Shown here one piece after another: positions 26,693 through 35,017 of a DNA stretch of 64,000 nt (the stretch's first letter is position 1; the number at the start of each line of letters is the position of its first letter). Under the pieces are notes generated by a model. The model saw nothing but the letters and a program-made list of their open reading frames with translations. It was not told where the DNA came from and did no database searches. Source of the DNA: Microvirga sp. Mcv34 (GTDB lineage Bacteria > Pseudomonadota > Alphaproteobacteria > Rhizobiales > Beijerinckiaceae). The stretch lies in assembly GCF_024519725.1 (NCBI RefSeq), contig NZ_JALJRK010000007.1, forward strand, positions 1 to 64,000. The letters run 5' to 3'. Made by a program: the position numbers and the translations under genes.

Positions 26693-27619
26693 ATGGCCCG
26701 CGTCCGGGTCCTTCCCGAAAGCGCCCGCTCGCCGGGGCGCAGCGAAACGGAGAGCGCGCTCGCCCTGGCTGGGCGAATGCCGCATCTCGTGCTCGAGGCC
26801 CGGCGCGTGGCCGCGAACCTCGCGCACGGCATCCACGGCCGCCGTCGCTCCGGGACGGGAGAAACCTTCTGGCAGTTCCGCCCCTTCGTGACCGGAGAAG
26901 CGGCGCAGCGCATCGACTGGCGGCGCTCGGCCCGGGACGACCGGCTGTACGTGCGCGAGCGGGAATGGGAGACGGCCCAGACCATGTGGTTCTGGATCGA
27001 CCGCTCCGCCTCCATGGGCTTCGTCTCCGACCTGGCCCAGGCGCCCAAGATCGAACGCGCCATCGTGCTCGGCCTCGCGCTCGCGGATTGCTTCGTCGAA
27101 GCCGGCGAGCGGGTCGGCATGCTGGGCCTGATGCCGCCGCGCGCCACCCGGCGCATCGCGGAGGCCATGGCCCAGACCCTGGTGGCCGACCGCTCCGCCC
27201 TGGAGGAGGACCTGCCGCCGCAGGCGCCCGTGGCGCCGCAGCACGAGGCCTTGCTGATCAGCGATTTCCTGTCGCCCCTGCGCGACATCACCGCCATGGT
27301 CGAGGCCATCTCGTCGCGCGGGGCGCGGGGCCACCTTGTGATGATCGTCGATCCCGTCGAGGAGACGTTCCCGTTCCAGGGGCAGGCGGTCCTGCACGAT
27401 CTCGAGGACGGACTTTCCCTGCGCATCGGCGATGCGGTCTCCTGGGGCAAAGCCTATCGCCTGCGGATCGAGCAGCATCGGGAGGAGTTGCAGGCGCTTG
27501 CACGCCGCCGGGGCTGGACCCTGACGATCCATCGCACCGACCGCCCCGCCAGCGAGGCCGCCTTGCGCATCATGACCCTGGTGTCGACGTCGCGCGGCGC
27601 CGGTCCGGGAGGACGATAG
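26693..27619 (+). CDS. DUF58 domain protein (VWA-like)
   Basis: A 308-residue cytosolic protein with the DUF58 signature: GRRRSGTGETFWQFRPF, the conserved RIDWRRSARDDRLYVRE, and a von Willebrand A type start WFWIDRSASMGF holding the D-x-S-x-S metal site. Such proteins are the usual partners and probable substrates or adaptors of MoxR ATPases. It starts 9 bases after moxR and ends 3 bases before the next gene. Confidence 0.9.
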   Translation: MARVRVLPESARSPGRSETESALALAGRMPHLVLEARRVAANLAHGIHGRRRSGTGETFWQFRPFVTGEAAQRIDWRRSARDDRLYVREREWETAQTMWFWIDRSASMGFVSDLAQAPKIERAIVLGLALADCFVEAGERVGMLGLMPPRATRRIAEAMAQTLVADRSALEEDLPPQAPVAPQHEALLISDFLSPLRDITAMVEAISSRGARGHLVMIVDPVEETFPFQGQAVLHDLEDGLSLRIGDAVSWGKAYRLRIEQHREELQALARRRGWTLTIHRTDRPASEAALRIMTLVSTSRGAGPGGR

Positions 27620-27622
27620 GCG

Positions 27623-30427
27623 ATGTTCGGCCTTCCCCTCACCTTCACCGTTCCCCTGGTCCTGACGGCCCTCGCGGCCCTGCCGGCGATCTGGCTGCTG
27701 CTGCGCATCACGCCGCCGCAGCCGAGGCGCGTGGATTTCCCGCCGCTCAAGATCCTGGCCGACCTGCGGCCCGAGCAGGAACTGCCCGCGCGCACGCCCT
27801 GGTGGCTCCTGCTCCTGCGGCTGCTGCTCGCCGCGTTCCTGATCCTCGCGGCGTCCGGGCCGATCTGGAACCCGCTGGCGGAGGACAACAACCGCTCGCC
27901 GCTCCTGATGGTCCTCGACAACGGCTTCGCCGCCGCGCACGACTGGCGCGAGCGCATGAACCTCGCCTCCGAGCGCATCGAGGCGGCGGGACGCGACGGG
28001 CGCACCGTCGCGCTCGTGGCGACCGCGGAGGCGCCCGCCGCCATCGAGCCCACGAGCCCGGCCACGGCCCTGGAGCGGCTGCGGTCCCTCAAGCCCCTGC
28101 CCCATCTGCAGGACCGGCAGGCCCATCTCGACGCCATCAGGCGCTTCCTGGAATCCACGCCCGAGGCCCATATCGTCTGGATCAGCGACGGGGTCGCGGG
28201 CGTTGACGGTCAGGGCTTCATCGACGGCTTGGCGCAGATGGCGAACGGGCAGCGGATCACCGTTCTGAAAGCGGAGCGCGCTCCCGCCCTCGCCGTCGCC
28301 GGCGCGGAGAATGCCGGCGGCCAGCTCAATGTCAGGATCGTGCGGCCCGAGCCGAACGGACGCGATGCCGGGACCGTGCGGGCCCTCGACCTGAAGAGCC
28401 TGCCGCTTGCCGACATGCGCTATTCCTTCGATCCGAACGCCACCGAGACGAGCGTCGCGTTCGATCTGCCCACCGAGATCCGCAACGCCATCGCGCGCAT
28501 CGAGATCCTCGGCGAGGGTTCCGCCGGCGCCGTGCATCTCCTCGACGAGCGCGGCAAGCGCCGCCGCGTCGGCCTCGTTTTCGGCGGAACCTCCGACCAG
28601 GCCCAGCCGCTTCTCTCGCCGCTCTACTACATCGAGCGCGCGCTTGCGCCCTATTCGGAGATCCGCAACGGCCGCGGCGCGGTGGCCGACGCGGTGAACC
28701 AGCTCATCGACGAGCAGGTCTCCGTGCTCGTGCTCGCCGATGTGGGCGGCCTCGACCAGGAAACCCTCGGCAAGGTCACGGCCTTCGTCGAGCGGGGCGG
28801 CATGCTGCTGCGCTTCGCGGGCTCAAGGCTTGCGGCCGGCAACGACGACCTCGTGCCGGTGCGCCTGCGCCGGGGCGGCCGCAGCCTCGGCGGCACCCTC
28901 TCCTGGGACACGCCCAAGACCTTCGCGCCCTTCACCCGCGAGAGCCCCTATTTCGGCCTTCCGGTGCCGGAGGAGATCGGCATCCGCCGCCAGATCCTCG
29001 CGGAGCCGGACGGCGACCTGCCGGCGAAGACCTGGGCGTCGCTCGCCGACGGTACGCCCATCGTAACGGCGGACCGGCGCGGCGACGGCCTGATCGTGCT
29101 CTTCCACGTCACCGCCGACACAACCTGGTCGAACCTGCCCCTGTCGGGCCTCTTCGTCGACATGCTGCGCCGGACCACGGCCCTCGCGGGCGCGCCGGGC
29201 GACGTGAATGCGGAAGCCCGCAACGCGGAGAACGAGACTGTGGCCCCACGCCTGACTCTCGACGGATACGGCCTCTACACCTCGCCCCCGGCGACGGCCC
29301 GTGCCATTCCGCGCACCTATGCCGCGCGCGCCAACGGCGAGCACCCGCCGGGCTTCTACGGGCCGGTGGATTCGAACCTCGCGGTGAATGCGCTCCTGAC
29401 GGGCGACAGGCTGGCGCCGCTCGATTACGCGCCGCTCAACGCACGAGTCGCCCCGCTCGCCGGAGCCCAGACCATCGACCTGCGCATGCCGCTCTTCATG
29501 CTCGCCCTGGCACTCCTCCTGATCGACACCCTCGCGTCCCTGTGGCTCGGCGGCCATCTGTCGAACCTGACCGGCCGCCTGCGCCGGGCCGGCGCGACGG
29601 CGGCCCTCGTCCTGGGCGCGATCCTGCTTCTCAACCCGGCCTCCGACGCGAACGCGCAGGACCGCCGGTCCTCCATGACGATGGAGAGCAGCAATCCGGC
29701 CCTCGTGACGCGCTTGGCCTATGTCATCACCGGCGACCCGCAGGTCGACGACACCAGCAAGGCGGGCCTGGCGGGCCTGACCCAGGTGCTGAGCCAGCGC
29801 ACGGCGCTGTCGCCCGGCGAGCCTATCGGCATCGATCTCTCGCGGGACGAGGTCGCCTTCTATCCGCTGATCTACTGGCCCATCGTGGCCTCGCGGCCGA
29901 TGCCGTCGGAAGCCGCGATCCGGCGGCTCGACGCCTTCATGAAGGGCGGCGGCACGGTGATCTTCGACACCCGCGATGCCTTCGGCAACCGCCCTGACGG
30001 CGCCCCCACGGCGGAGGGGCAATACCTGCGCCGGATGCTGACGAGCCTGGACATTCCCGAGCTGGAGCCCGTGCCGTCCGACCACGTGCTCACCAAGACC
30101 TTCTACATCCTCGACAGCTTCCCCGGCCGCTACGCCACGGGCCAGACCTGGGTCGAGGCCCTGCCGCCCGTCCCCGAGGGCGAAGCGAGCCGCCCCGCCC
30201 GCTCGGGTGACGGCGTGTCGCCGATCATCATCACATCCAACGATCTCGCCGCCGCCTGGGCCGTGGGCCAGCGGGGCGAGTGGCTCTTTCCGGTCGTCGG
30301 CAGCGACCAGCGCCAGCGGGAATTCTCGTATCGCAGTGGCGTGAACATCGTCATGTACGCGCTGACCGGCAACTACAAGGCCGATCAGGTCCACGTGCCG
30401 GCCCTGCTCGAACGCCTCGGGCAGTAG
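27623..30427 (+). CDS. BatA-like/DUF4159 membrane protein
   Basis: A 934-residue membrane protein. The N-terminus is the BatA-type double helix with the RVDFPPLKILADL segment. Next is a VWA-like part (LLMVLDNGFAAAHDW). A glutamine amidotransferase-like fold with VLVLADVGGLDQETLGKV and FVERGGMLLRFAG follows. There are two helices around 625-675 (PLFMLALALLLIDTLASLWL, TAALVLGAILLL). Beyond residue 690 is a C-terminal DUF4159 domain (VTRLAYVITGDPQVDDTSKAGL, RRLDAFMKGGGTVIFDTRDA). It lies in the MoxR operon and probably forms an envelope complex with its neighbours; the activity is unknown. Confidence 0.88.
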   Translation: MFGLPLTFTVPLVLTALAALPAIWLLLRITPPQPRRVDFPPLKILADLRPEQELPARTPWWLLLLRLLLAAFLILAASGPIWNPLAEDNNRSPLLMVLDNGFAAAHDWRERMNLASERIEAAGRDGRTVALVATAEAPAAIEPTSPATALERLRSLKPLPHLQDRQAHLDAIRRFLESTPEAHIVWISDGVAGVDGQGFIDGLAQMANGQRITVLKAERAPALAVAGAENAGGQLNVRIVRPEPNGRDAGTVRALDLKSLPLADMRYSFDPNATETSVAFDLPTEIRNAIARIEILGEGSAGAVHLLDERGKRRRVGLVFGGTSDQAQPLLSPLYYIERALAPYSEIRNGRGAVADAVNQLIDEQVSVLVLADVGGLDQETLGKVTAFVERGGMLLRFAGSRLAAGNDDLVPVRLRRGGRSLGGTLSWDTPKTFAPFTRESPYFGLPVPEEIGIRRQILAEPDGDLPAKTWASLADGTPIVTADRRGDGLIVLFHVTADTTWSNLPLSGLFVDMLRRTTALAGAPGDVNAEARNAENETVAPRLTLDGYGLYTSPPATARAIPRTYAARANGEHPPGFYGPVDSNLAVNALLTGDRLAPLDYAPLNARVAPLAGAQTIDLRMPLFMLALALLLIDTLASLWLGGHLSNLTGRLRRAGATAALVLGAILLLNPASDANAQDRRSSMTMESSNPALVTRLAYVITGDPQVDDTSKAGLAGLTQVLSQRTALSPGEPIGIDLSRDEVAFYPLIYWPIVASRPMPSEAAIRRLDAFMKGGGTVIFDTRDAFGNRPDGAPTAEGQYLRRMLTSLDIPELEPVPSDHVLTKTFYILDSFPGRYATGQTWVEALPPVPEGEASRPARSGDGVSPIIITSNDLAAAWAVGQRGEWLFPVVGSDQRQREFSYRSGVNIVMYALTGNYKADQVHVPALLERLGQ

Positions 30428-30438
30428 GGGGATCATCG

Positions 30439-32511
30439 TTGCTTTCCATCGGCTTCTCCCCCCTCGTCCCGGCTTACGCCCTCTGGGCCCTCGGCGCGGT
30501 CGTGGTCCTGCTGTCGCTCCTCGCGCTGTTGTCGCGTGGCCCCGTGGCAATCCTGCGGGCCGTGGCCCTCGGGCTCGTCCTCCTCGCCCTCGCCAACCCG
30601 GCGCTCGTGCAGGAGGACCGGGAGAAGGTGAAGGACATCGTCGCGGTGGTCATGGACCGCTCGACCTCCCAAACCCTCGGCGACCGGCCCGCCATGACCG
30701 ACCGGGTCAGGGCCGAGCTGGAGCGCCGCTTCGGCTCGCTCGCCGACGTGGAACCCCGCTTCATCGAGGCCGACGACGGCAACGGCGACGACGGCACGCG
30801 CCTGTTCACCGCCCTGTCGAACGGTTTGGCCGACGTGCCGCCGGACCGGCTCGCGGGGGTCATCTTCGTCACCGACGGTGTGGTGCACGACATCCCGTCC
30901 TCCGTGGAAGGCCTCGGCTTCAAGGCGCCGCTCCATGCCCTCATCACCGGCCGGCCGGACGAGCGCGACCGGCAGATCAAGCTCCTGGAAGCCCCGCGCT
31001 TCGGCATCGTCGGCAAGGACCAGACCATTCGGGCGCAGATCATGGAGCGCGGCGGCACAGGCTCGGCTCTCGTGACCGTGCGGCGCGACGGGCAGGTCCT
31101 CACCCGCCAGCAGGTGCCGGCCGACACGCCCTTCTCCCTCGACGTGCGCATCGAGCATGGCGGCACCAACGTGGTCGAGCTCGAAGTGGAAGGCCTGCCG
31201 GACGAGCTGACCCAGGCCAACAACCGGGCGGTCGTGCCCATCGAGGGCATCCGCGAGAAGCTGCGCGTGCTGCTGGTCTCGGGCGAGCCCCATGCGGGCG
31301 AGCGGACCTGGCGCAACCTGCTGAAATCCGACGCCAACGTGGACCTCGTCCACTTCACCATCCTGCGCCCGCCGGAGAAGCAGGACGGCACGCCGATCAA
31401 CGAGCTGTCGCTGATCGCCTTCCCGACCCGCGAGCTGTTCCAGCAGAAGATCAAGGAATTCGACCTGATCATCTTCGACCGGTACGCCAACCAGAGCATC
31501 CTGCCCTCCAGCTATTTCGAGAACATCGTGCGCTACGTGCGCGAGGGCGGGGCGATCCTGGTGGCGGCGGGGCCGGAATTCGCCAGCTACGGCAGCCTCG
31601 CGCAGACGAGGCTCGCACCGATCATCCCGGGCCAGCCCAACGGCAGCATCGTCGAGCAGCCCTACAAGGCGCACATCACCGAGACAGGCGACCGCCATCC
31701 AGTCACCCGCGATCTGCCGGGATCCGAGCAATCGCCGCCAGCCTGGGGCGAGTGGCTGCGCATCATCGGCTCGCAGGTGCAGTCCGGCGACACCCTCATG
31801 TCGGGCGCCAACGACCTGCCGCTCCTCGTGCTGCGCCGGGAGGAAAAGGGGCGCGTGGCGCTGCTGCTCTCCGACCATGCCTGGCTCTGGGCGCGGGGCT
31901 ACCAGGAGGGCGGGCCGCATCTCGACCTGCTGCGCCGCCTCGCCCATTGGCTCATGAAGGAGCCTGCTCTCGAGGAAGAGGCCCTGCGCGCCAGCGCGCA
32001 GGGGCGCGAGATCCGCATCGAACGCCAGACCATGGCGGAGACCGCCGATCCCGTGACCCTCACGGCGCCGAGCGGCCAGGAGAGCAGCATTCCGCTCACC
32101 GAGAGCCGTCCCGGCCTCTTCACCGCCCAGGTGGAAAGCCGCGAGCTCGGCCTGCACACGCTCCGCTCGGGCGACCTCGTCGCCTTCGTGAGCATAGGGC
32201 CGGCCAATCCGCGCGAGCTGATGGACGTGTTCAGCAATACGGAGGCGTTAGGGCCGATCGCGGAGGCGACGGGCGGATCGGTCAGGCGGGTCGCCATGGC
32301 GGGCGATCAGGGCATCACGGTGCCGCGCATCCTGGCGGTGCATTCCGGCACCCGCCTGTCGGGCGGCGACTGGATCGGGATCAGGCCCAGCGACAGCGCC
32401 ATCGTCCGTGGCGTCTCGGTCTTCCCCATGGCCCTCGGCTTCGTCGGCCTGGTGCTCCTGATCGGCTCGACACTTGCGGCGTGGCTGATCGAGGGGCGGC
32501 GCAGGACCTGA
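30439..32511 (+). CDS. Large membrane protein of the MoxR operon
   Basis: A 690-residue protein beginning at a TTG (30439), with GGGGGA 7 bases before it. It has two N-terminal helices (YALWALGAVVVLLSLLALLS, ILRAVALGLVLLALANPALV). A VWA-like domain follows (VAVVMDRSTSQTLGD ... GVIFVTDGVVHD). Next are beta-rich domains and a glutamine amidotransferase-like segment (EFDLIIFDRYANQSILPSSYFENIVRYVREGG in pieces). One C-terminal helix ends it (LGFVGLVLLIGSTLAAWLI). The architecture matches the last gene of alphaproteobacterial MoxR clusters. Most of the chain should face the periplasm. Function unknown. Confidence 0.85.
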   Translation: MLSIGFSPLVPAYALWALGAVVVLLSLLALLSRGPVAILRAVALGLVLLALANPALVQEDREKVKDIVAVVMDRSTSQTLGDRPAMTDRVRAELERRFGSLADVEPRFIEADDGNGDDGTRLFTALSNGLADVPPDRLAGVIFVTDGVVHDIPSSVEGLGFKAPLHALITGRPDERDRQIKLLEAPRFGIVGKDQTIRAQIMERGGTGSALVTVRRDGQVLTRQQVPADTPFSLDVRIEHGGTNVVELEVEGLPDELTQANNRAVVPIEGIREKLRVLLVSGEPHAGERTWRNLLKSDANVDLVHFTILRPPEKQDGTPINELSLIAFPTRELFQQKIKEFDLIIFDRYANQSILPSSYFENIVRYVREGGAILVAAGPEFASYGSLAQTRLAPIIPGQPNGSIVEQPYKAHITETGDRHPVTRDLPGSEQSPPAWGEWLRIIGSQVQSGDTLMSGANDLPLLVLRREEKGRVALLLSDHAWLWARGYQEGGPHLDLLRRLAHWLMKEPALEEEALRASAQGREIRIERQTMAETADPVTLTAPSGQESSIPLTESRPGLFTAQVESRELGLHTLRSGDLVAFVSIGPANPRELMDVFSNTEALGPIAEATGGSVRRVAMAGDQGITVPRILAVHSGTRLSGGDWIGIRPSDSAIVRGVSVFPMALGFVGLVLLIGSTLAAWLIEGRRRT

Positions 32512-33021
32512 TCAAGCGCCCTCGGGCAGCGGGCTCACCAGCCCCTTCACGCCGGCCATCGCGCCTTCCACCAGTTCCAGTGCCAGGAAGCGCGCCGGAT
32601 TGACCGGGCCGGGGAGCTGCAATTGCTGCGGCGGAATGCGCTTGAAGCCGAAGCGGCTGTAATAGGGCTCGTCGCCCACGAGCAGCACCAGGGTATGGCC
32701 CTTGGCCTTGGCGGCATCGAGGGAGCGGCGCATCAGGGCTGCGCCGATGCCGCGGCTCTCGAAGGCCGGCTCGACCGTGAGCGGGCCGAGCATCAGGGCC
32801 GGCACCTCGCCGGCCTTCACCGGCGTCATGCGCACCGAGCCGACGAGCAGCGTACCGACCATGGCCGTGAAGGACAGGTCGAGCCGGTGGGACGCCCCTT
32901 CCCTCAGGCGCGAGGCGGTGCGGGCATAGCGTCCCGGGCCGAAAGCGCGCTCGTGCAGGCGCTCGATGGCCTCGGAATCGATGGGTTGTTCAGTGCGGAT
33001 CAGGAGCGAAAGCTCGGTCAT
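32512..33021 (-). CDS. GNAT-family N-acetyltransferase
   Basis: A 169-residue acetyltransferase. The acetyl-CoA loop is ESRGIGAALMRRSLD, preceded by the beta strand GPLTVEPAF and followed by LVLLVGDEPYYSRFGF, the pattern of the YhbS-like GNAT branch. The substrate is unknown. It is convergent with the MoxR operon; its stop directly abuts the stop of the preceding gene. Confidence 0.85.
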   Translation of the reverse strand: MTELSLLIRTEQPIDSEAIERLHERAFGPGRYARTASRLREGASHRLDLSFTAMVGTLLVGSVRMTPVKAGEVPALMLGPLTVEPAFESRGIGAALMRRSLDAAKAKGHTLVLLVGDEPYYSRFGFKRIPPQQLQLPGPVNPARFLALELVEGAMAGVKGLVSPLPEGA

Positions 33022-33169
33022 GACGGACTCGGGACGAGAATACGGGAATGGCGGCTGACGGAATCTCAGCCCTGTCGTCGTCGCAAGATCCGGGTGATGG
33101 TCATGAGCTCGGCGTTTCCTCAGGCGTTTTAGGCCATAGCAGCGTCGGGAACGCGGCGCAAACCCTCTC

Positions 33170-33652
33170 TCACCAGTTCACGGAAGCAGGCCGACCGTTG
33201 AGGATCTCGGCCAAGCGCGCGCGGGTGGCGACGGTCGTTCCCTCGGGCAGCCCGTCGAGGGGGAAGAAGCCCGCCTCGGCGATCTCCCGGTCCGGCTGCT
33301 TCACCTCGACGACCGTGAAACGCCGGATCACATAGACCAGCACGTGATCGCGCCGGGAGATCCTGCGGTTGAAGTAGATTCCGAACAGGTCGGGCGTCCC
33401 GTCGAGCGTGATGCAGGCCTCCTCCCGGAGCTCGCGGCCGAGCGCTTCGAGAGCCGTCTCGCCGGTCTCGACCCCTCCCCCGGGCAGGTGCCAGCCGGGC
33501 ACATAGGTGTGCCGGATGAGGAAGACCCGGTTGCTTTCGTCGAGAACCGCGCCGCGTACCCCCAGCGTCAGGCCGCGGGAGAAGCGCCAATAGGTATGAA
33601 GGCCCCAGGAGACGAAACGCGATGCCCCACGGGCCGGATGAGAGTCAGACAT
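33170..33652 (-). CDS. NUDIX hydrolase
   Basis: About 160 residues. The NUDIX box reads GGGVETGETALEALGRELREEACI: the catalytic REL-x-EE is intact, but the Gly usually just after EEx is Cys here. The preceding LGVRGAVLDESNRVFLIRH and YVPGWHLPG are typical. It probably acts on a nucleoside diphosphate derivative. The start is uncertain because no ribosome site stands out; the ATG at 33652 gives a normal size, though the frame is open further up. Confidence 0.78.
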   Translation of the reverse strand: MSDSHPARGASRFVSWGLHTYWRFSRGLTLGVRGAVLDESNRVFLIRHTYVPGWHLPGGGVETGETALEALGRELREEACITLDGTPDLFGIYFNRRISRRDHVLVYVIRRFTVVEVKQPDREIAEAGFFPLDGLPEGTTVATRARLAEILNGRPASVNW

Positions 33653-33785
33653 CGAACCATCAAACCATAACAAGATTACGGAAGGATGAATGTAGTCATT
33701 CATCAATTGCATAGCTGTTCCGGCAATTCGGCACGTGACGTGCCTTATACGAAGGTCTAAGACAGCGTCAACCAAAGGTGTTCCA

Positions 33786-33905
33786 ATGTTTCTCGCGCTG
33801 ATCCTGTCCCGTCTCAACCGTTCCGCCCGCTTCTCCTGGTCCCCGGCCCTCAACCTCGAGGACCGCTCGATCTACTCGACCCTGATCCCGGGCGCCCAGT
33901 ACTGA
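33786..33905 (+). CDS. Mini-ORF of 39 residues upstream of mbfA
   Basis: An ATG-led frame encoding a basic peptide that starts MFLALILSRLNRSARF and ends IPGAQY. AAGG lies 10 bases before the ATG. Eleven bases after its stop an inverted repeat GCCCTTC/GAAGGGC (33917-33923 and 33935-33941) precedes the mbfA promoter. It may be a real small protein, a leader peptide or chance. I recognise no family. Confidence 0.35.
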   Translation: MFLALILSRLNRSARFSWSPALNLEDRSIYSTLIPGAQY

Positions 33906-33941
33906 GATTAACGTCTGCCCTTCCTGCCTTCGCAGAAGGGC

Positions 33942-33971
33942 TTGGCGAAGGACCATTCTCCTGTTTAGAAT
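33942..33971 (+). promoter_or_regulatory. Candidate mbfA promoter
   Basis: TTGGCG (33942-33947) and TAGAAT (33966-33971) spaced by 18 bases fit a sigma-70-like promoter. The -10 lies inside the iron control palindrome, so a bound repressor would block the polymerase. Confidence 0.45.
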
Positions 33972-33984
33972 ATTTCTAAACAGG
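33960..33984 (+). promoter_or_regulatory. Irr-type iron control element (ICE) in front of mbfA
   Basis: A perfect 25-base palindrome made of an 11-base arm CCTGTTTAGAA, centre TAT and the complement TTCTAAACAGG. Its core TTTAGAA-N3-TTCTAAA matches the ICE motif bound by the haem-sensing Fur-family regulator Irr in Rhizobiales. It overlaps the likely -10 box and touches the ribosome site AGGAG (33982-33986) eight bases before the mbfA ATG. Confidence 0.85.
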
Positions 33985-33991
33985 AGCGACC

Positions 33992-34963
33992 ATGAAGTCT
34001 CTGTCCGAACTCTCCGAGCGCGAAGTCATCGCGCTCGCCATCGCCAACGAAGAGGAAGATTCGCGGATCTACCAGGATTTCGCGGACCGCCTCCGGGTCG
34101 ATTTCCCCGCCTCGTCTGACATCTTCAACGACATGGCCGAGGAAGAGCGGGCCCATCGCAATTCCCTCTACGATTTCTACCGCTCCCGCTTCGGCGAGCA
34201 TCTTCCGCCCATCCGCCGGGAGGACGTGCGCGGCTTCCTGAAGCGCCGGGCCGTCTGGTGGAGCCCCCATCTCGACCTCGATCGCATGCGCCGCGAGGCG
34301 GAGGTCATGGAGCTGCAGGCGGCGAGTTTCTACGAAAAGGCCGCCCAGCAGACCCTCGACGTGTCCGTCCGGGAGCTGTTCACCAAGCTCGCGGAGGTCG
34401 AGCGCGGCCATGAGCGCAAGGCGAGCGAGCTGCACGCCGCTCACCTGACCGAAAACGCGGAAGCCGCCGAGGAGCACGCCCGCCGCAGGCTCTTCGTGCT
34501 GCAATACGTCCAGCCGGGCTTGGCCGGTCTCATCGACGGCTCGGTCTCGACCCTCGCCCCCCTGTTCGCGGCCGCCTTCGCCACCCAGAACAACTGGGAG
34601 ACCTTCCTCGTCGGCCTCGCGGCCTCGGTCGGCGCGGGCATCAGCATGGGCCTGACGGAAGCGCTGTCCGACGACGGCGAGATCACGGGCCGCGGCTCCC
34701 CCTGGCTGCGCGGCCTGATCTGCGGCGTCATGACGGCGGCCGGCGGCCTCGGCCACACCCTGCCCTATCTCGTACCGGATTCCTGGCCCAACGCCTTCCT
34801 GCTCGCCACCAGCATCGCGGCCGTGGTCGTGGCGGTCGAGCTCGTGGCGATCTCGTGGATCCGGACGCGCTACATGGAGACGCCGTTCTGGAGCGCGACC
34901 ATGCAGGTCGTCTTCGGCGGCGTTCTGGTGCTTCTCGCCGGTATCTTCATCGGCAGCGCTTGA
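33992..34963 (+). CDS. mbfA: Iron exporter MbfA (ferritin-like/VIT1 fusion)
   Basis: Inner-membrane iron exporter of 323 residues that protects from iron and peroxide stress in Bradyrhizobium and Agrobacterium. The N-terminal half (about 1-165) is a ferritin-like domain with iron ligands in LAIANEEEDSRIYQDF, MAEEERAH, MELQAASFYEKAA and EVERGHERK. The C-terminal half (about 170-323) is a Ccc1/VIT1-type membrane domain with SVSTLAPLFAAAFATQ and the GISMGLTEALSDDGE region plus three or four more helices. The ICE palindrome directly upstream points to Irr control with expression at high iron. Confidence 0.93.
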   Translation: MKSLSELSEREVIALAIANEEEDSRIYQDFADRLRVDFPASSDIFNDMAEEERAHRNSLYDFYRSRFGEHLPPIRREDVRGFLKRRAVWWSPHLDLDRMRREAEVMELQAASFYEKAAQQTLDVSVRELFTKLAEVERGHERKASELHAAHLTENAEAAEEHARRRLFVLQYVQPGLAGLIDGSVSTLAPLFAAAFATQNNWETFLVGLAASVGAGISMGLTEALSDDGEITGRGSPWLRGLICGVMTAAGGLGHTLPYLVPDSWPNAFLLATSIAAVVVAVELVAISWIRTRYMETPFWSATMQVVFGGVLVLLAGIFIGSA

Positions 34964-35017
34964 CGCACGGGACCAGGCGCGCGAACTCTCGCTTCCGCTC
35001 GCATCAACCCGGCCGCC

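Noticed and set aside
25631..28537. A 968-codon open frame on the minus strand
   Set aside because: It lies opposite the MoxR and DUF58 genes, has Arg/Gly/His-rich low-complexity translation and no recognisable domain. It is a GC-rich antisense shadow.
28823..32157. Two long open frames on the minus strand
   Set aside because: Both are opposite the two large MoxR-operon membrane protein genes, whose helices and VWA-like motifs are clear.
33917..33941. The inverted repeat GCCCTTC/GAAGGGC as a terminator
   Set aside because: No T-run follows; it lies directly against the candidate mbfA -35 box.
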